A DNA stretch of 64,000 nt from Diadema setosum (GCA_033980235.1 CM067067.1:3339001-3403000), one strand, 5' to 3'. Counted from the first letter of the stretch, positions 1-12,526 are shown. Numbers and translations are program-made. The notes: generated by a model from the letters alone, not told the origin.

Positions 1-3000
1 TGCACTCTCTTATAATATTCATTGAAAGTAATCTTTTTAAGATTTTAAATCTGAGGTCATTGGCATTCCATTAGCTTCTTTGTTTAAGTTTTTTTTTGCT
101 CAATTGATAGGTTTGTAATAAAAAAAAAATATCTTTGTATATCTTCAGTGGAATTGGGTTGTTCTTTAAATTATTTTGTTTTAGAATGATGTGCACTAGA
201 ATGTAAAATGATAAAATGACATCTCACCAAATGAAGAAAATGTATCATGCATCAATTAAGATTGAGATTAAAGTTAGGTTATCTCTTGTTTCCTATGGCA
301 GAAATGTTACTTGGTAACAAAATGGCACAGAAAGCCAGAATTTGATATTTCCAGCTTATCATTATGAGCAATAAGAATCTTAGCAGTTTCAAGACGTTAA
401 AATCTTAGGTTTTCACATTAGTTTCAAAGATAATCTCACGCATTAAATGAATGTAAAAAGAAAAAATTAAAAAATGCTTTATAATAGCCATGATTACTAA
501 TGTCATTCTTGCCTTTGAATAGAATTATTGAAGTTTACCTCATGTTTGACCAAAAGTTCTTCAATGGAAAAACATGTTGTCATTGTGTATGTAAATTCTT
601 GTACTCTTCAAAGAAATATAAGCATCATTTCACTATGTTTCTGCATCTAAATCAAAGTTTGGTTCATTTCATGTGAGTTGATTAATGCTCTTACCCAACT
701 CTACTGTGGTCCATTACCTCTGCAAGCCCTAAGCTTTTTCTATGGAATTGCAGCTTACAGAAATAAAAATCTAAAATGCCTCAGCACGCTTTTTTTTTTT
801 TGGGGGGGGGGGGGTGTTTGTCTGTATCAAGAGTCATAATTGTATGAAATGAACAGGCCGTTGTACTGACTGTGGCAGAAAGCCATTCTGGCTGTGGATT
901 GAGGGCCCTATAATGAACGCTTAGGCTATTTCTGGGCAATTGACATGAAGGGTAGACATCAAATCCCCTAACAGCAATTAGCACTAATGACTTTGAAGTG
1001 TCGCTGCCTGAATTTAGTGAGATTTTTTTTGTTTTTTTAAATCTATATCACCAGCTCGAATCCGGAAAGTGTAAAGTCCATTGATTATTAGCTCTTAACG
1101 GCTGGTGGATTTCTAGAGAGTAGATGAGCGAGAATCATGGTATATTGACAAGAGCAATTTTTGTCCATTTCCCAGTGAAGGATTTGCTGTATTTTGTTTT
1201 TAATCTGAAATATTCAAGTTATTAAAAAAAAATGAAAACTCCGTGATAACCATCCTCATTGATGTCATGATCTCGTTGCATATCTAACTTGTTATAATGA
1301 AGGACCGCTTCATACATGATTGAATATTCATCGAGCATCAGCATTTTTCATTAGGCCATATCATTGGTTTAGGGGTGGACCATGCATATATGTCATACGA
1401 TAAGAAGAAGATAGGTTTAGGGGTAAACTAGTCAGTGATATTTGTGAAGAGGACCGGAGAGGGTTTTATTTTGTACTTTGTCATGTTTCTGAAAATGGTA
1501 TCACCAATGTTTTATCTCTTATGTAAAGTATACTAAATCTTGATTAATGAAAGAATAAGGATTTCAATTCTGTTCTGCTGGCATTTGAATATTATAAATG
1601 CATGTCAGTTTTGGATTTTTTGTTTTGTTTAATTGTTCACAAGTCAAAACTGCAAACAATTCGTGCTTGCGTGCATTTCAGCCACAGAATCTAAGCTCTA
1701 GACAGGGTGCTCACCAGTCAAAATTCTGCAAATGCTCTTCTAGCAAACTGTATTTTTGTACTGTTTATTTGATTTTACTTCCAGTGCAGATATCCTATCC
1801 GACTGGAAAATTCCGTTACCTCTGTTCTATTACAGAAATTGGCAAGTATGGCTTATATGAGAAGGCAATTATGCAAACCCACTTGTGCCTACATTTGCAT
1901 GAAGAGAAGTAAATTGATATGATATCTGGTTGGATGACTCACAGAGTATGTCTTATTGGCTTTGAGAGGATGTTGAGATAGAGAGTGCAGCTTTTGAGAT
2001 GCCCTCGATGAGTTAGGGTGCAACCGTGGAATACATATTTAGGAAAGCCAAAAAACAAGATATTTTTGTCGCGCATGTAAAGAAGAGTCAGGCATTTACA
2101 AAGGCTTAAGGCAGACAGAACTGCAATATTTTATATGATTTCTTTTTCTGTATGTCTGTATTTTTCTTAAAATGAGCATTTGTACTGTAAAGAGTTTAGA
2201 ATTTATTTTACTGTATGTATTCACTATCTGCTGCGGCAAAATATACATCAGTCGTATTCTACCAACAGCGTGTACTCATAATCATTTTGGTGATGGTAAT
2301 GCTTAGAAGGGATGCTACTTAAAAGTAGATACAAGTATATGATAACCAGACTCTGCTCTCTAAAGCTAATTGATGAACGATCAGTCTCTGACATAATAAA
2401 GCTACATGATTTATGACAAGGTGCATCATGACAGACCTGCTAATTCAGTATGAGCTTTATCTTAGTGAATATCTATATTTGCTCTGTGAGTTTTCTTAGA
2501 ATCACATCACAATTATATTCATCAAACAGTGAGCTGTTTACTGTGTTGGGTAAACATTAATGACAATGCACCTGTATCGTGTACTTGAACTGCATATAAA
2601 TGTTAATGTTGAAGTTGATGCATACTTTACGTGTGCATCAAGACTTCTGCTGGTGTCATCCCCACATTGAAGGGAGATTTTCGGGCTTCTGTTTCCACCT
2701 GCACATTGTATGATGCTACAGTAGCAAACTCAATTTGAGATGAGCGTAACTTGATTTAGCCAGTGTCTGTGTCTCAGTTTTTCCCCCCTTTTTTTGTGAT
2801 ATACCTGGTGTTTAGGAGAAAAGGCAAATGTAGCGAATCTAATTAGAGAGTGGGATGGGGGTGGGGTGGATGACGCTGATGCAGTTTGGAGAAAAGATTC
2901 AAGACGGAGACTAATGATAACAACGTAATGAAATTTTCATAAAAATGATGAAAAATGAGAATGAGGCGAAAGGCAGGGTAGCTTCCAACGGGAGGTGAAG

Positions 3001-3484
3001 AAGTATGAGCAACCTGGAGACTTTATTATAGGAAAAGGGAAAAAAAGAGGAAGAAGGAGTTGATACTGTGGTATCTAGTAGCTATGGTAATCTCTGTGTG
3101 TAGATTCCACTACTGTGTCAAGGGCATTGTGAGATTCATCTGCGAGTTTCAGCCTTCACTAAATCCACGAGCCTTTGAGGGAGACTGAGTGAAATTGAAG
3201 AGAAATATCAGAACACAGGAAATGTAATATCAGTGTGTGACCAATTTCTTTTCAGCTGTCCTTGGCAAGTGTGTTGACCAGCCTCATTCATACAAAAGCA
3301 ATTTTTACAAACCTTTCAAGAGGCCATTCAAAAACCACATCTCAGCATCTGATGTAGAATAGAAAGACAGGCCAGACATATACAGGGGAAAGATGATTCT
3401 TGAATTCATATTTTTACTGCAACACTATGATGACTTTGTTACTGTTAATATTTTTTTTTTTATACAATATTAAAGTCAAAGTGG

Positions 3485-3485
<1 letters not shown>
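1..3485. other. No gene recognised; AT-rich upstream sequence
   Basis: I see only short open frames with no recognisable protein features, no splice-bounded exon of a known family and no RNA gene. The stretch is AT-rich with short A and T runs, and has one T-run/G-run junction (T about 790-801, then 13 G at 802-814). It may be intergenic or part of an upstream 5' intron of the PCBP gene; the sequence does not decide this. Confidence 0.6.
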
Positions 3486-3521
<36 letters not shown>

Positions 3522-3569
3522 TTTGTTTGTTTGTTTATTTATTTATTTATTTATTTATTCATTTATTTT
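3486..3569. repeat. Compound microsatellite (GT)n-(GTTT)n-(ATTT)n
   Basis: A run of alternating GT (about 32 bases) changes into GTTT units and then ATTT units. The ordered change of unit suggests stepwise expansion of successive point variants. It sits about 20 bp to the left of the fold-back element at 3591. Confidence 0.95.
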
Positions 3570-3590
3570 CAAATTTGGGATTGTGCAATC

Positions 3591-3954
3591 TTAAAGGGGA
3601 AGGCTAGTAACTGATCAGTGGGAATCAGTGGAAATGCTGGGAGATGATTGTTCCAATCCTTATGGGATTCATTCAAGAGTTCATTGTATATCTATTGTTG
3701 GTGAAAATGATTTGCTTCAGAATGGTCTCATTTTCAAGTAATGTGCAGTTTAATGCTTCCAGGTTAGCGTCCCTGGTCAGTGACGGTGCATTAATCTGCA
3801 CATTACTTGAATATGAGACCGTTCTGAAGCAAATCATTTTCACACAACAATAGATATACAATGAACTCTTGAATGAATCCCATAAGGATTGGAACAATCA
3901 TCTCCCAGCATTTCCATTGATTCCCACTGATCAGTTACTAGCCTTCCCCTTTAA
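3591..3954. mobile_element. 364-bp fold-back (MITE-like) element with TTAA ends
   Basis: Two arms of about 165 bp are near-perfect reverse complements, for example TTAAAGGGGAAGGCTAG at the left end and CTAGCCTTCCCCTTTAA at the right end. The unpaired centre is only about 30 bp (near 3757-3786). There is no transposase frame; the two mirrored short open frames inside are a by-product of the palindrome. The TTAA at each end is compatible with TTAA-targeting (piggyBac-type) insertion. Because TTAA is itself palindromic, target duplication and terminal repeat cannot be told apart here. If transcribed, the element would form a long hairpin. Confidence 0.9.
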
Positions 3955-4120
3955 GTGTATTCTCAATTGTCTGGATGACACAGATGAAGTTTTGTAATCT
4001 AGCCCGTAGCTGAAATCACCAATGTGGATGTGGGTATGTGGGACTATATAAGTGCAATTACATTTTAGTAATGAAGAATATTCATGTCAGTATGAGATGA
4101 TTTGAACTGTGGTCACAAAT

Positions 4121-4153
4121 TGTGGTGCCATCGTTGTGGTGCCATCGTTGTGG
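4121..4153. repeat. 14-bp tandem duplication
   Basis: The unit TGTGGTGCCATCGT occurs twice back to back and is followed by a partial third copy (TGTGG). Confidence 0.9.
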
Positions 4154-4332
4154 TTAACATTGATAATACAGTAGGAGGCTATGATCATGGCTTTGGAAAT
4201 TGATCAGAGCCCCATTATATATGTATGATTACCAGCTCTATTGATTCAACCCGTTTAGGAGGAAATTTAGCACAACTAATAATAGATAGCAGTGGACATT
4301 TTGTTTCTCTGTTCTACCACCAAACTATATGT

Positions 4333-5032
4333 CATATGTGACCGTGCATCACAAAACGAACAAAAAGTCGCACACGCTGATTTTGTGTGAGGACTAAAAG
4401 AAGGTGAAATGGGTCAACCTAGCCGATCTTTACTTTTTCATATTTTCTGAAAGAGCAAGTCTTCTTCTACATTATGCTAAAATTTGGGATCATAAAACAG
4501 GTAGGAAAGTGTGTTTTTTAGCATTTTATCTCGGAAATATTCTTGGTAGAATAGTGTGATTGGGTGTGTCTTTAGAGTCCCCTTTTCATTTCTTAAAAAC
4601 CTTGGACACACTCTTCACTTTCAACTCTAATAACCTTTGAAAGGATAATGCTACTGCTTTGAAAGTTGGCATAAATTATGAAAAGAATGTGTTAATAAGG
4701 CATGCTCAATTTCAATCTAATCTGATAATCCTTTCATTGTTGTTACTCCGGTGGTTTACATCCTGTTTTTGTCCAATTCATCGCACAACCAGCAGGGCTC
4801 AGTAAAGATTTAGCGCTTGAATAGACACTGTACTTCAGAGCCTCATTTCTCAGTTTACACTTTTCCTGAGTGTGTGCTTTCTTTCCAATATTGAGATAGG
4901 TTAGGAGAGTCCATTTGATTTGAGTTATACATCATTTTAAAGCTTAAGGTCTGCTCTTTCACAATATGCTCTTAACTAAAGTTTTCAAGTCTGGCGATGT
5001 TCTGTTTGTTTTGTGGTGCAGGGTCACATATG
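4333..5032. mobile_element. About 700-bp DNA element with 20-bp terminal inverted repeats
   Basis: The left end CATATGTGACCGTGCATCAC (4333-4352) and the reverse complement of 5013-5032 (CATATGTGACCCTGCACCAC) match at 18 of 20 bases. The left end followed by a 'GTCGCACACGC' block resembles a dispersed repeat I recall from sea urchin sequence. No transposase-like frame is visible, so it would be non-autonomous. I could not identify a clear target-site duplication. Confidence 0.6.
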
Positions 5033-7713
5033 GTTCAGATACATCTGAAAGGAAAGGACATGATGCAATTCCTTTGAACAGTTGCTCTGCAAATATCCAT
5101 ACGGCCATCTTCAAAATCTGTGGCACTGGTTCCTCAGCATTATTATTATCATTTTTTTAGTAACAGTTTGTATATATGACAATAATAGTTTTGGATAAAT
5201 TCTTACCCTTTTAAGCAACAATGACTTCAAGCAGACAGAGATGCCAGCACATTCCTGTTGTTGTCTTCATCTTTGGAAAACTTTCTACTAATATTTGATG
5301 CTTATGACAAATGATCAGCATGTGTTAATATCAGATGACGAAGTCTGTCATTACAGAAGCAATAGAGAAAAATATTGATGAAATGTTTTTGTATTTGGAA
5401 GGCAGTGACCTTGTAGTTTTAGCAATGTTTGTTTTGTTTTTCTGACAGAGAAACATATATTGTGCATTTGATAAAATGGTTAAAGATACATCAAGCATTA
5501 CCTGTGGCTAAATCTCAGTAAAATGTCAAGAGTGCTGTTGTCATATTGTTTTGAAGACTTCATATGAAACTTGATATGCAAGGATATGATACTTTAAAGT
5601 GATGTAAAATACTCTGCATTGAAGAATCCGCCCTCCGTATGATGAGGTTGTTTGTATCATATCTTCCCGGTATCTTCTTGAGAAAACTCTGGTAGTCAGT
5701 TTCACCCTTCTGACCCTGTCTTTCAGCAATAGCTGCTTTATCCTAAGGTTCTCTGTCTCTAGACAGGGAACAGTACCTCTTGCGAAGATGGAAATTCACC
5801 TGCTAGGGGAGGAGTTAGACTTTGGATGTGGTTTAGGTGGATGGCTCACAAGGGTGATGAAGAAATGGAGAAAAACATCCAGATCATAAATCAAAGGGTG
5901 GATTAAATAAACATGTCGCTGTTTTGTCTCCAGGACATGCTTGTGTTAAGGATGACTCTGCAAGAGGAGAAAGTGTGCATCACATTCATGTTTGAAATCT
6001 GTCATGATTTTCTTTTCATATCTCAGATACGGAGGTAGCTACAATGTAGATGCAAAAGGTGCATGTTGCAAAATGTAGAGGCTCAAGTATTATTACTGAG
6101 GAGGGGAGAAGAAAGCATACCATGAGTACGAAAAGACATACGAACCGTTTTCTCTTCTGCAAAAGTCATTTCATTCTGTCACCAACATCATTGTAATCAT
6201 CGTCAGTCATCATCATCATCATCAGTGTGGTCATCAGTATAATTATTTATCATCACTATTATCATCATCATCAGTATCGTCATCATCATCATCATTGATA
6301 TCATCATTGGTGTCATCATTATCATCATCATTATCATTATGTCAATCATCAACTGTCATCTTCGTAACCACCATCACAATGGCTTCTGTCGTTGAGATCC
6401 TCCTTGCCACCAGTCTCATCCGTATGGTTGCCTTGCTGTCTCCGCCATCACTGCCATGATTTACAGTACCTTGTAGCCAGCAAGATGGTAGCAAAAAGGG
6501 GCTGTCTGTTTTTAGATGGATCTTAATGCATGCCGGGGAGCCGGTGGGTGATGCATCCGATGTTACAACGAGTGAGCTTGGGTGCATCCTCCTCAATTCT
6601 TCAGGAACGAAAGAGTAGAATGGCTGTGTTTGCTAGTGATGATTCCTCTTGCCGTTGAATTATTCAGTGTCCCCATTATATATCAACTGTAATACCAGCG
6701 TGAGCCACCATGTAAGCAGGTGCCTGCCTCACCAGCAAAGTGGCGGTGCCACTCAAAATTCCGGTCCTGCCTTTGCCCCCCATCTACATTACACGCCAGC
6801 TCATCCAAGGGGAAATTAAAATGCAGATCTCCTTCCTTGTCTGTTCTCCTTCTTGCCATTGTCTGACTACGCCTTCCCTTCATCGCCTTACTGGTCTCCA
6901 CCTCCCCCCCCCCCCATGGCTTCCTCTTCAAAATGAAGATTGTCTTCCCTGACTCCAACTTATTATCGCTGGTGTCATGATACTTCTCCAACTTCCAAAC
7001 AGCCTCTTCCACCATGTAAGCCATTATGTAGCCTCCTTCTGACTGTTCCTTCATCTTATTTTTTTTTCTTCCCCTTTGGTTTTCAACCATTATTTCTCTC
7101 AAAGGGACAATTGGAACCATGACAACTGTCAGGGAAGTGACTCTCAGGGATATGTCAAAGCTAGTCACTGTCATTTCTTTCAAATTTTCAATGAAAGCCA
7201 TTATTTCTTGTCATGGGGCCCTTTGGATTCGATGAAATAGTTATCTGTTGGTAGAGTCGGCTCGGTTCACATCTTACTGAGACAACGAGAAAGTGATTTG
7301 TATTCAAAATGCAGTTTTGATGTGTCTACTGGGGATGGAATAAACTTTTGAAATCTTAGTCAATCTGTGTGAAAATCATTCTCTTCATTAATATTATGAT
7401 TTTGACTTAACATGATCTTGTGTGTTTACTTTATAATGCTTTGCCTGATTTTCATACGTTTTCCTTCCCTTGTCAAGTCGGGGCTTTCTTAACAAGTAAC
7501 TACCCTACAACCCTTTGTAAAGCTTAGAAATTAGAGTACTTTTAGACTTGGAGGTGGTACAACTTCTCAAATTCATTGAAGTTTTTTTATGACCCTTAGC
7601 TCCATATGCATGCAGTACAACACCATCTGAGGTTTATCAGGGTGAAGGGCTGCACTGATGCATTACAGTCTTGAGTTCTTGCTGGAAGTCAGGCCCAAAA
7701 TTGATAGCATCCA
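5033..7713. other. No gene recognised; contains an (ATC)n stretch and CT-rich DNA
   Basis: Apart from the (ATC)n block at 6186-6355, this stretch holds mainly unique AT-rich sequence. A pyrimidine-biased segment around 6740-7090 includes a 12-C run (6904-6915). The 172-residue minus-strand frame in this segment has no family features and reads like the complement of CT-rich DNA. Confidence 0.55.
6186..6355. repeat. Degenerate (ATC)n trinucleotide repeat
   Basis: About 170 bp of ATC/CAT units are broken by variants such as ATT, GTC and AGT. The many interruptions indicate an old array. Confidence 0.9.
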
Positions 7714-7814
7714 TTGACCCGTTGAGGACGAGCTGAATTTGCTACTAGATAGACATCTGCCAAAGTCATAGACACCTGCCTGAGCATACTCTTGACTGGT
7801 CTTCAGGGGGTTAA
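7714..7814. mobile_element. 101-bp MITE-like element, copy 1
   Basis: It begins TTGACCCGTTGAGGACG and ends CTTCAGGGGGTTAA, imperfect inverted ends around a TTAA-type border. The internal sequence, which includes 'CATAGACACCTGCC', matches the reverse complement of 9819-9920 over nearly its whole length. The pair therefore defines a short dispersed family. Confidence 0.7.
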
Positions 7815-8085
7815 AGTCCTCCTGGAGGAACCGCCTTGGTATCTCAACCAAGCATCCAGTCATCCTGGTACGGGGAATCCTGTCAGACCCAGGCTTTATC
7901 CACCTCATGCTAGTCATTTTGTAAACTTGAGAAGTTATTACTATCATTCTTTTCTTGAATGTAGATGCTGTGAAAGAGAAGCAACCATTAGTGGCACACT
8001 AAAGTTTGGTTTCAGGGTTGTGAGATATGATAGATACCCACATATTTCACAATATATGCAGAGCTATGCAGTATTTTTTTTCTAC

Positions 8086-8201
8086 TGGTCTGACCTGTCT
8101 GTTGGATCAGTAGGTACCTAGTTTTTTATTTTTTACTGATCCATTCCTGAAAAAGTTACTGGTCCAACAGTGATTTTTACTGGTCAGGAACTGTCAGACC
8201 A
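8086..8201. repeat. Short inverted repeat around TACTGGTC motifs
   Basis: TGGTCTGAC at 8086-8094 is the exact reverse complement of GTCAGACCA at 8193-8201. Several TACTGGTC / CTGATCCA variants lie between them. This looks like an eroded fold-back repeat. Confidence 0.4.
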
Positions 8202-8498
8202 TTGCCTGTGTGCAGCGTTGATATATGGACCAGTCATTTAAGATTGCATACATTTGATGAGGGTTACATCCAAAAGTTACACAATTAATGCACATGAAAG
8301 AGAGTGTACTGTGTACATATTACAGTCAGCTGGAAAAAAAGAAGAAGAAGAAATAAATACCTTAATATTTATTAGTGTATCGAACATGCTTTGTTGCGAA
8401 GTGGGTGTGTTTGACTTTGAGCAGAACAATCAGAATGTGATTTCACAAAAGACTGTTGCTCTTCAGCCTAGCATCTCATGTAACATTGGAGCCTGCCA

Positions 8499-9065
8499 TT
8501 AAAGGACAAGTCCACCTTCATATACATATGGATTGAGTGAATGCAGCAATATTAGTAGAACACATCAGTGAAAGTTTGGGGGAAATCGGACAATCCGTTC
8601 AAAAGTTATGAATTTTTAAAGTATCTACGTAGTCACTGCTGGATGAGAAGACTACTACAGTGTATGATGTCATATGCGTACAACCATATAAAGAAAATAA
8701 AAAAAGAATTTCACAAAACTTTACTTTTTGAATAAAGTGCACATTTCTTCGACTTGTTACCGACATATGTTAAGGATAATATTATTTCCCCTGCCTTCTG
8801 AAAGAGAGAAGTCAAGTGTTCTTTTGTTATCCGAGAAAAGTGAAAATATGTTGAATTTTCTTTATTCTTTCTTTATATCGTTGTACTCATGTGACATCAC
8901 AAGCTACGGTAGTCTTCTCATCCAGCCTTGAGTGAGCAGAAACTTCAAGAATTCATAACTTTTGAACAGATTGTCCGATTTTCCTCAAACTCTCAATGAT
9001 GTGCTCTACTAATATTGCTGCACTTACTCAACCCACATGTCTATGAAGGTGAACTTGTCCTTTAA
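8499..9065. mobile_element. About 567-bp MITE with about 180-bp terminal inverted repeats and TTAA ends
   Basis: The left end TTAAAGGACAAGTCCACC is mirrored at the right end as GGTGAACTTGTCCTTTAA. The two arms stay alignable for about 180 bp, including shared blocks GCAGCAATATTAGTAGA, ATCGGACAATC and GCTGGATGAGAAGACTAC. The roughly 200-bp centre is AT-rich and has no transposase frame. TTAA at both borders is compatible with piggyBac-type target use. I recall this end sequence as a common echinoderm dispersed repeat. Confidence 0.9.
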
Positions 9066-9189
9066 TATCAGTTTGCAGTATTGTAGTATGTGTATTACAA
9101 TGCTGAAAGAATCTCGACATTTGTTTCTTTCAAACAAAACTGTGAGAAGCCGATAGCTTGTAACCTCACATTCCTTGTTAAGACACAAA

Positions 9190-9296
9190 TAGAGATATAT
9201 GCAAACACACGCATATAAATACAAGTGTATATAAACAAACACCTACATACACAAACACACACATACACTCACACGCATTCACTCATGCACTGACAG
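9190..9296. repeat. Degenerate (CA)n-rich tract
   Basis: ACACAC/ATAC-rich sequence forming an imperfect dinucleotide repeat, with interruptions throughout. Confidence 0.7.
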
Positions 9297-9818
9297 AGTG
9301 TATGCATTTTAATGGTGATGCACTGTTTAGTGTTAAAGAACTATATTTGGTTTTGTTTTATGTAAGCAATTGTCTACTATGATCATCCCCAATTATTAGA
9401 GGCAGTCTAAATTTCAAGAGAAGGTTGCAGTTTGTATTTATCACCACTAACCTGTATAGCTGCTAATTCCAGTGACCATGAGTTCAATTAGCGTGCCTGG
9501 AACAAGAATCAGGTACCTGCCCATAGAATTTGAAGGCCTACTGCTGATGCTATGGCATATATCTATTTTTTTTTTAATATCCAATTTTTTTTTTCATTAG
9601 GAATAGACATATTCACATTGCCAGTTACACAACAGAAGGGATAGAATGCCCAAGTTATTTTTGTTTCGTGATGATATTGAATATGCATTGATATGAAGAT
9701 TGGAATCTATTGCTCAGTCATCGTATTATGTGTGACAGGATGAATATGATGTGTGGGAAATTAGTATTTATTAACTCATAGCCACAAGATTCTCATATTA
9801 CCATAAACATAGCCAATC

Positions 9819-9920
9819 TTAACCAGTTGAAGGCTGCAGTGGTAGGTTCCGAGAGTACTCTGGCAGGTGTCTATGGGAAATGCCCATTATAGCAAAATCA
9901 GCCTGTCCTCATTGGGTTCA
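9819..9920. mobile_element. 102-bp MITE-like element, copy 2 (opposite orientation to 7714-7814)
   Basis: Begins TTAACCAGTTGAAGGCTG and ends GTCCTCATTGGGTTCA. Its reverse complement aligns with 7714-7814 over the full length, including GAGGAC near one end and 'CATAGACACCTGCC' in the middle. The near-identical lengths (101 and 102 bp) and shared ends support a defined short element rather than chance similarity. Confidence 0.7.
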
Positions 9921-12057
9921 GAGGGATTAGGTAGGTATGGAGATTATCGTCCAGTCATTGGAGAAGGTTTTGGTGACATGATGTGCGCCTCTTGTGATGT
10001 GCACTCATGACCCCAAACCCTTTTTACCCCGTGATGGCGAACCCTCTTCAGCTTGGCTGACAACTTTTGACCTCTGACCTAACAGTCTTCCAGAGATGCC
10101 AATTTAGTGAGTAGTGATTGATAAGCTTTCAGGGGAATAAACTTCTACATAAAAATGGCTGGAAAAGGTTATAATGGGTCCATAAACAATGGAACCTGTC
10201 TCTAATGAAAATGCAACGTTTGTGTTGTTGATGAATGTGTTTACCCCAGGGAGTTGGTTTTTGGAACTCAATGGCGGAATTGATGCCACCATGACTATTC
10301 GTAAGTGGGTCTCAGGGGTAGTGATTAAGCTTTTCAAGTGCAGAGTTAAATTTAGCAACACCTTAAAGATGCTACAGACATTGGAAAAGGGATGAGGTGC
10401 AGGTATGTACATTTCTGAACAAAGACTGGATGAATGTTCAGATGTTGTGAGAGAAAATGAGATTTATGAAAAGTGTACCTATGCAAGAAATTATGGGCTT
10501 CAATTTTCCATAGTGAAATTGTTTTAGAGATGGGGGGGGGTTGGGCTAGTTTGGTCTATAATATATAATGCAATTCCATTCCATTTTGCTTTGCAATTGC
10601 ATCTTTGTTTCATTTGGTATCATCTGAACAAATGAGATGCTTGTAGTAGTGATTCTCACCTGTCAACTTTCAACTTCTGCTGTATAAAAAAAAAGTACAC
10701 AAGAAGGAAATATTTTCGCTGACATTGTCCAAATGATGTAAATATTTTGTTGTCTTTTACACCAGTTGAGTTTACTTTCCTTTTGTAATATGAATGGAAA
10801 TTGATAGATACCATTTAAAAGAGTGTTTGTGAAGAGGGAGAGAGTAGGAAAGTCTTGGGAGTGATGTTTTAGATCAACTGTACAGGCTCGACCTGATTCA
10901 GTCTTGAGAAAGGGGTTCAAATATGCAAGGCCTTGTGCAATATGGATGGTTCCCTCGATGGTCTCAGACCACCTCTGTTGGTTAACGATTCATCTTCAAG
11001 ATACCGATGCCTTTTTTTTTTTCTCTTAAATACTAGACATGTGAGGGTTGCGGAAAGGCCAACATTTGGTACGGGGATTCAGGTTCCTCAAGGCAAACCT
11101 TGAACTCGTAAGGGCAAGTGGCTAATCCACCAGGGGAACTAAACCTGTTTCATTTATCCACCACCACAGCAACCCCAGCTGCTCTCATCCCCGTGGGTCA
11201 AGCTCAGGGGTCATGTGGGAAGAGTTATTGGATGCAGGTGAATTTTTTTGCTCTTAATATTTCAGGGAATGCCAGGAACATCAGAGAGCAGGGATTTAGC
11301 TGAACATAGCCTTGGAGAGGTCTTGTTTTTCTTTTCTTTTTAAAAAAACTTTTTGTTATCTTTCTGAATTGTAAGGGGATAAAGGAGGCTGACTGGAGTT
11401 CAGAGTCAAGGGATTAATGTAGGTCTTTTCTCACCTGTCACACATTTTAGAGAATAACTCGAGACAGGGTGGTAGCAGAGAGAAAAGGATGGAGCGATAG
11501 GAGAAGAAAGACAGGTAAAGAACTGGTGCTCTTAGCGAGATGAAAAGAAGGAAGAAAACAAAGATTGTGAGAAAATGTTTAGAGGAAAAGGCAAAAATAG
11601 TTGAGGTTAGTGGTGCAAACAGACCATGAAAGAAAGAGACAAGGAATATGACAAAGACTGCATGCAAACAGTGTGTAAAGAGAAGTAGAAGACATAGAGA
11701 CAACAGTAGATAGGACACGCAGAGAAGCAGAAGGCATGATAAGAACTTCCAGAAGCACTCCCGGTCAGGGAGAGGTGAAAATAATTTATTTATTTATTCA
11801 ATATTTCATGCGTGTTCACAAAATAGGAATGCATACAAATGTATGGAAGTACATCTCATATAGCCAAGACAGAATATATACAATAAGTATACATTGATAA
11901 AACACCACTAAGAGAGCTACATTATTCAAGGTAACGAACACGCAAAGGAATTGCAACATAAGCTTAAAGCTTGAAAATCGTTGCAACCCCCGTGAACTAA
12001 ATCTATATGCTTGTATATAGTTTGAATGATACTTGATAGGATTTGGGGGGGGGGGTA
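9921..12057. other. No gene recognised; purine-rich segment near 11450-11780
   Basis: Open frames here are short and unrecognised. From about 11455 to 11780 the plus strand is strongly purine-biased (GAGA, AGAAG). The ATTT run near 11780-11800 resembles simple-sequence sites or the tail of an old retroelement, but I see no coding remnant. Confidence 0.5.
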
Positions 12058-12465
12058 TTTACAAAGAGAGCAGTATAGTATAGTTTTGGTTAAGATGTGA
12101 GATTCAGATTTGCACTTTTTGCAAGATAATCAGAAACCACTTATAAAATATTGAAGAGCATACAGTTCTAAGAGGAAATCAAAAGTTTATTCAATGAAAA
12201 TGGTTACTGAAGTGGCTGAGATATCCAAAAATAAAATTAAAACAGAGTGGTCCAAATAAAACATGGGTCCCACTTTTTATTCAGAACTCTTTGTTTTTTG
12301 GATATCTCAGCAATTTCAGAATCAATTTTCAACAAATAAACTTTGGACTCCTCTTTAGAATTGTGTGCTCTTTCATATTAGATAAGATGTTTTTCATCAT
12401 TTCACACACAAAAAAAAGTTGGAAACCTGAAGCTCTATCTCAACCAGTACTATACATCCCTTTAA
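12058..12465. mobile_element. About 408-bp fold-back element (eroded MITE)
   Basis: The right end, read on the minus strand, begins TTAAAGGGATGTATAGTACT. The left half carries the matching order with more changes: CAGTATAGTATAG, then TTGGTTAAGATGTGAG, ending GGCTGAGATATCCAAAAA. The inner arms GCTGAGATATCCAAAAA (left) and TTTTTGGATATCTCAGC (right) are exact mirrors around a centre of about 60 bp. An 11-G run (12045-12055) lies immediately left of the element. It has no coding capacity. Confidence 0.8.
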
Positions 12466-12526
12466 CTGTTACTTCAGTAAAACAAGTTTATCAATTTTCT
12501 TAGAGAGAAGGTAGGGGAGAGGAGTT

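Noticed and set aside
3644..3897. Two similar short proteins on opposite strands
   Set aside because: They mirror each other because of the fold-back element at 3591-3954.
6683..7201. 172-residue minus-strand open frame
   Set aside because: No recognisable domain, composition follows the complement of CT-rich DNA, and there are no convincing splice or start signals.
11779..11990. Possible LINE 3' end beginning with TTTATTTATTTATTC
   Set aside because: No reverse-transcriptase remnant, no target duplication found; the ATTT run alone is not enough.
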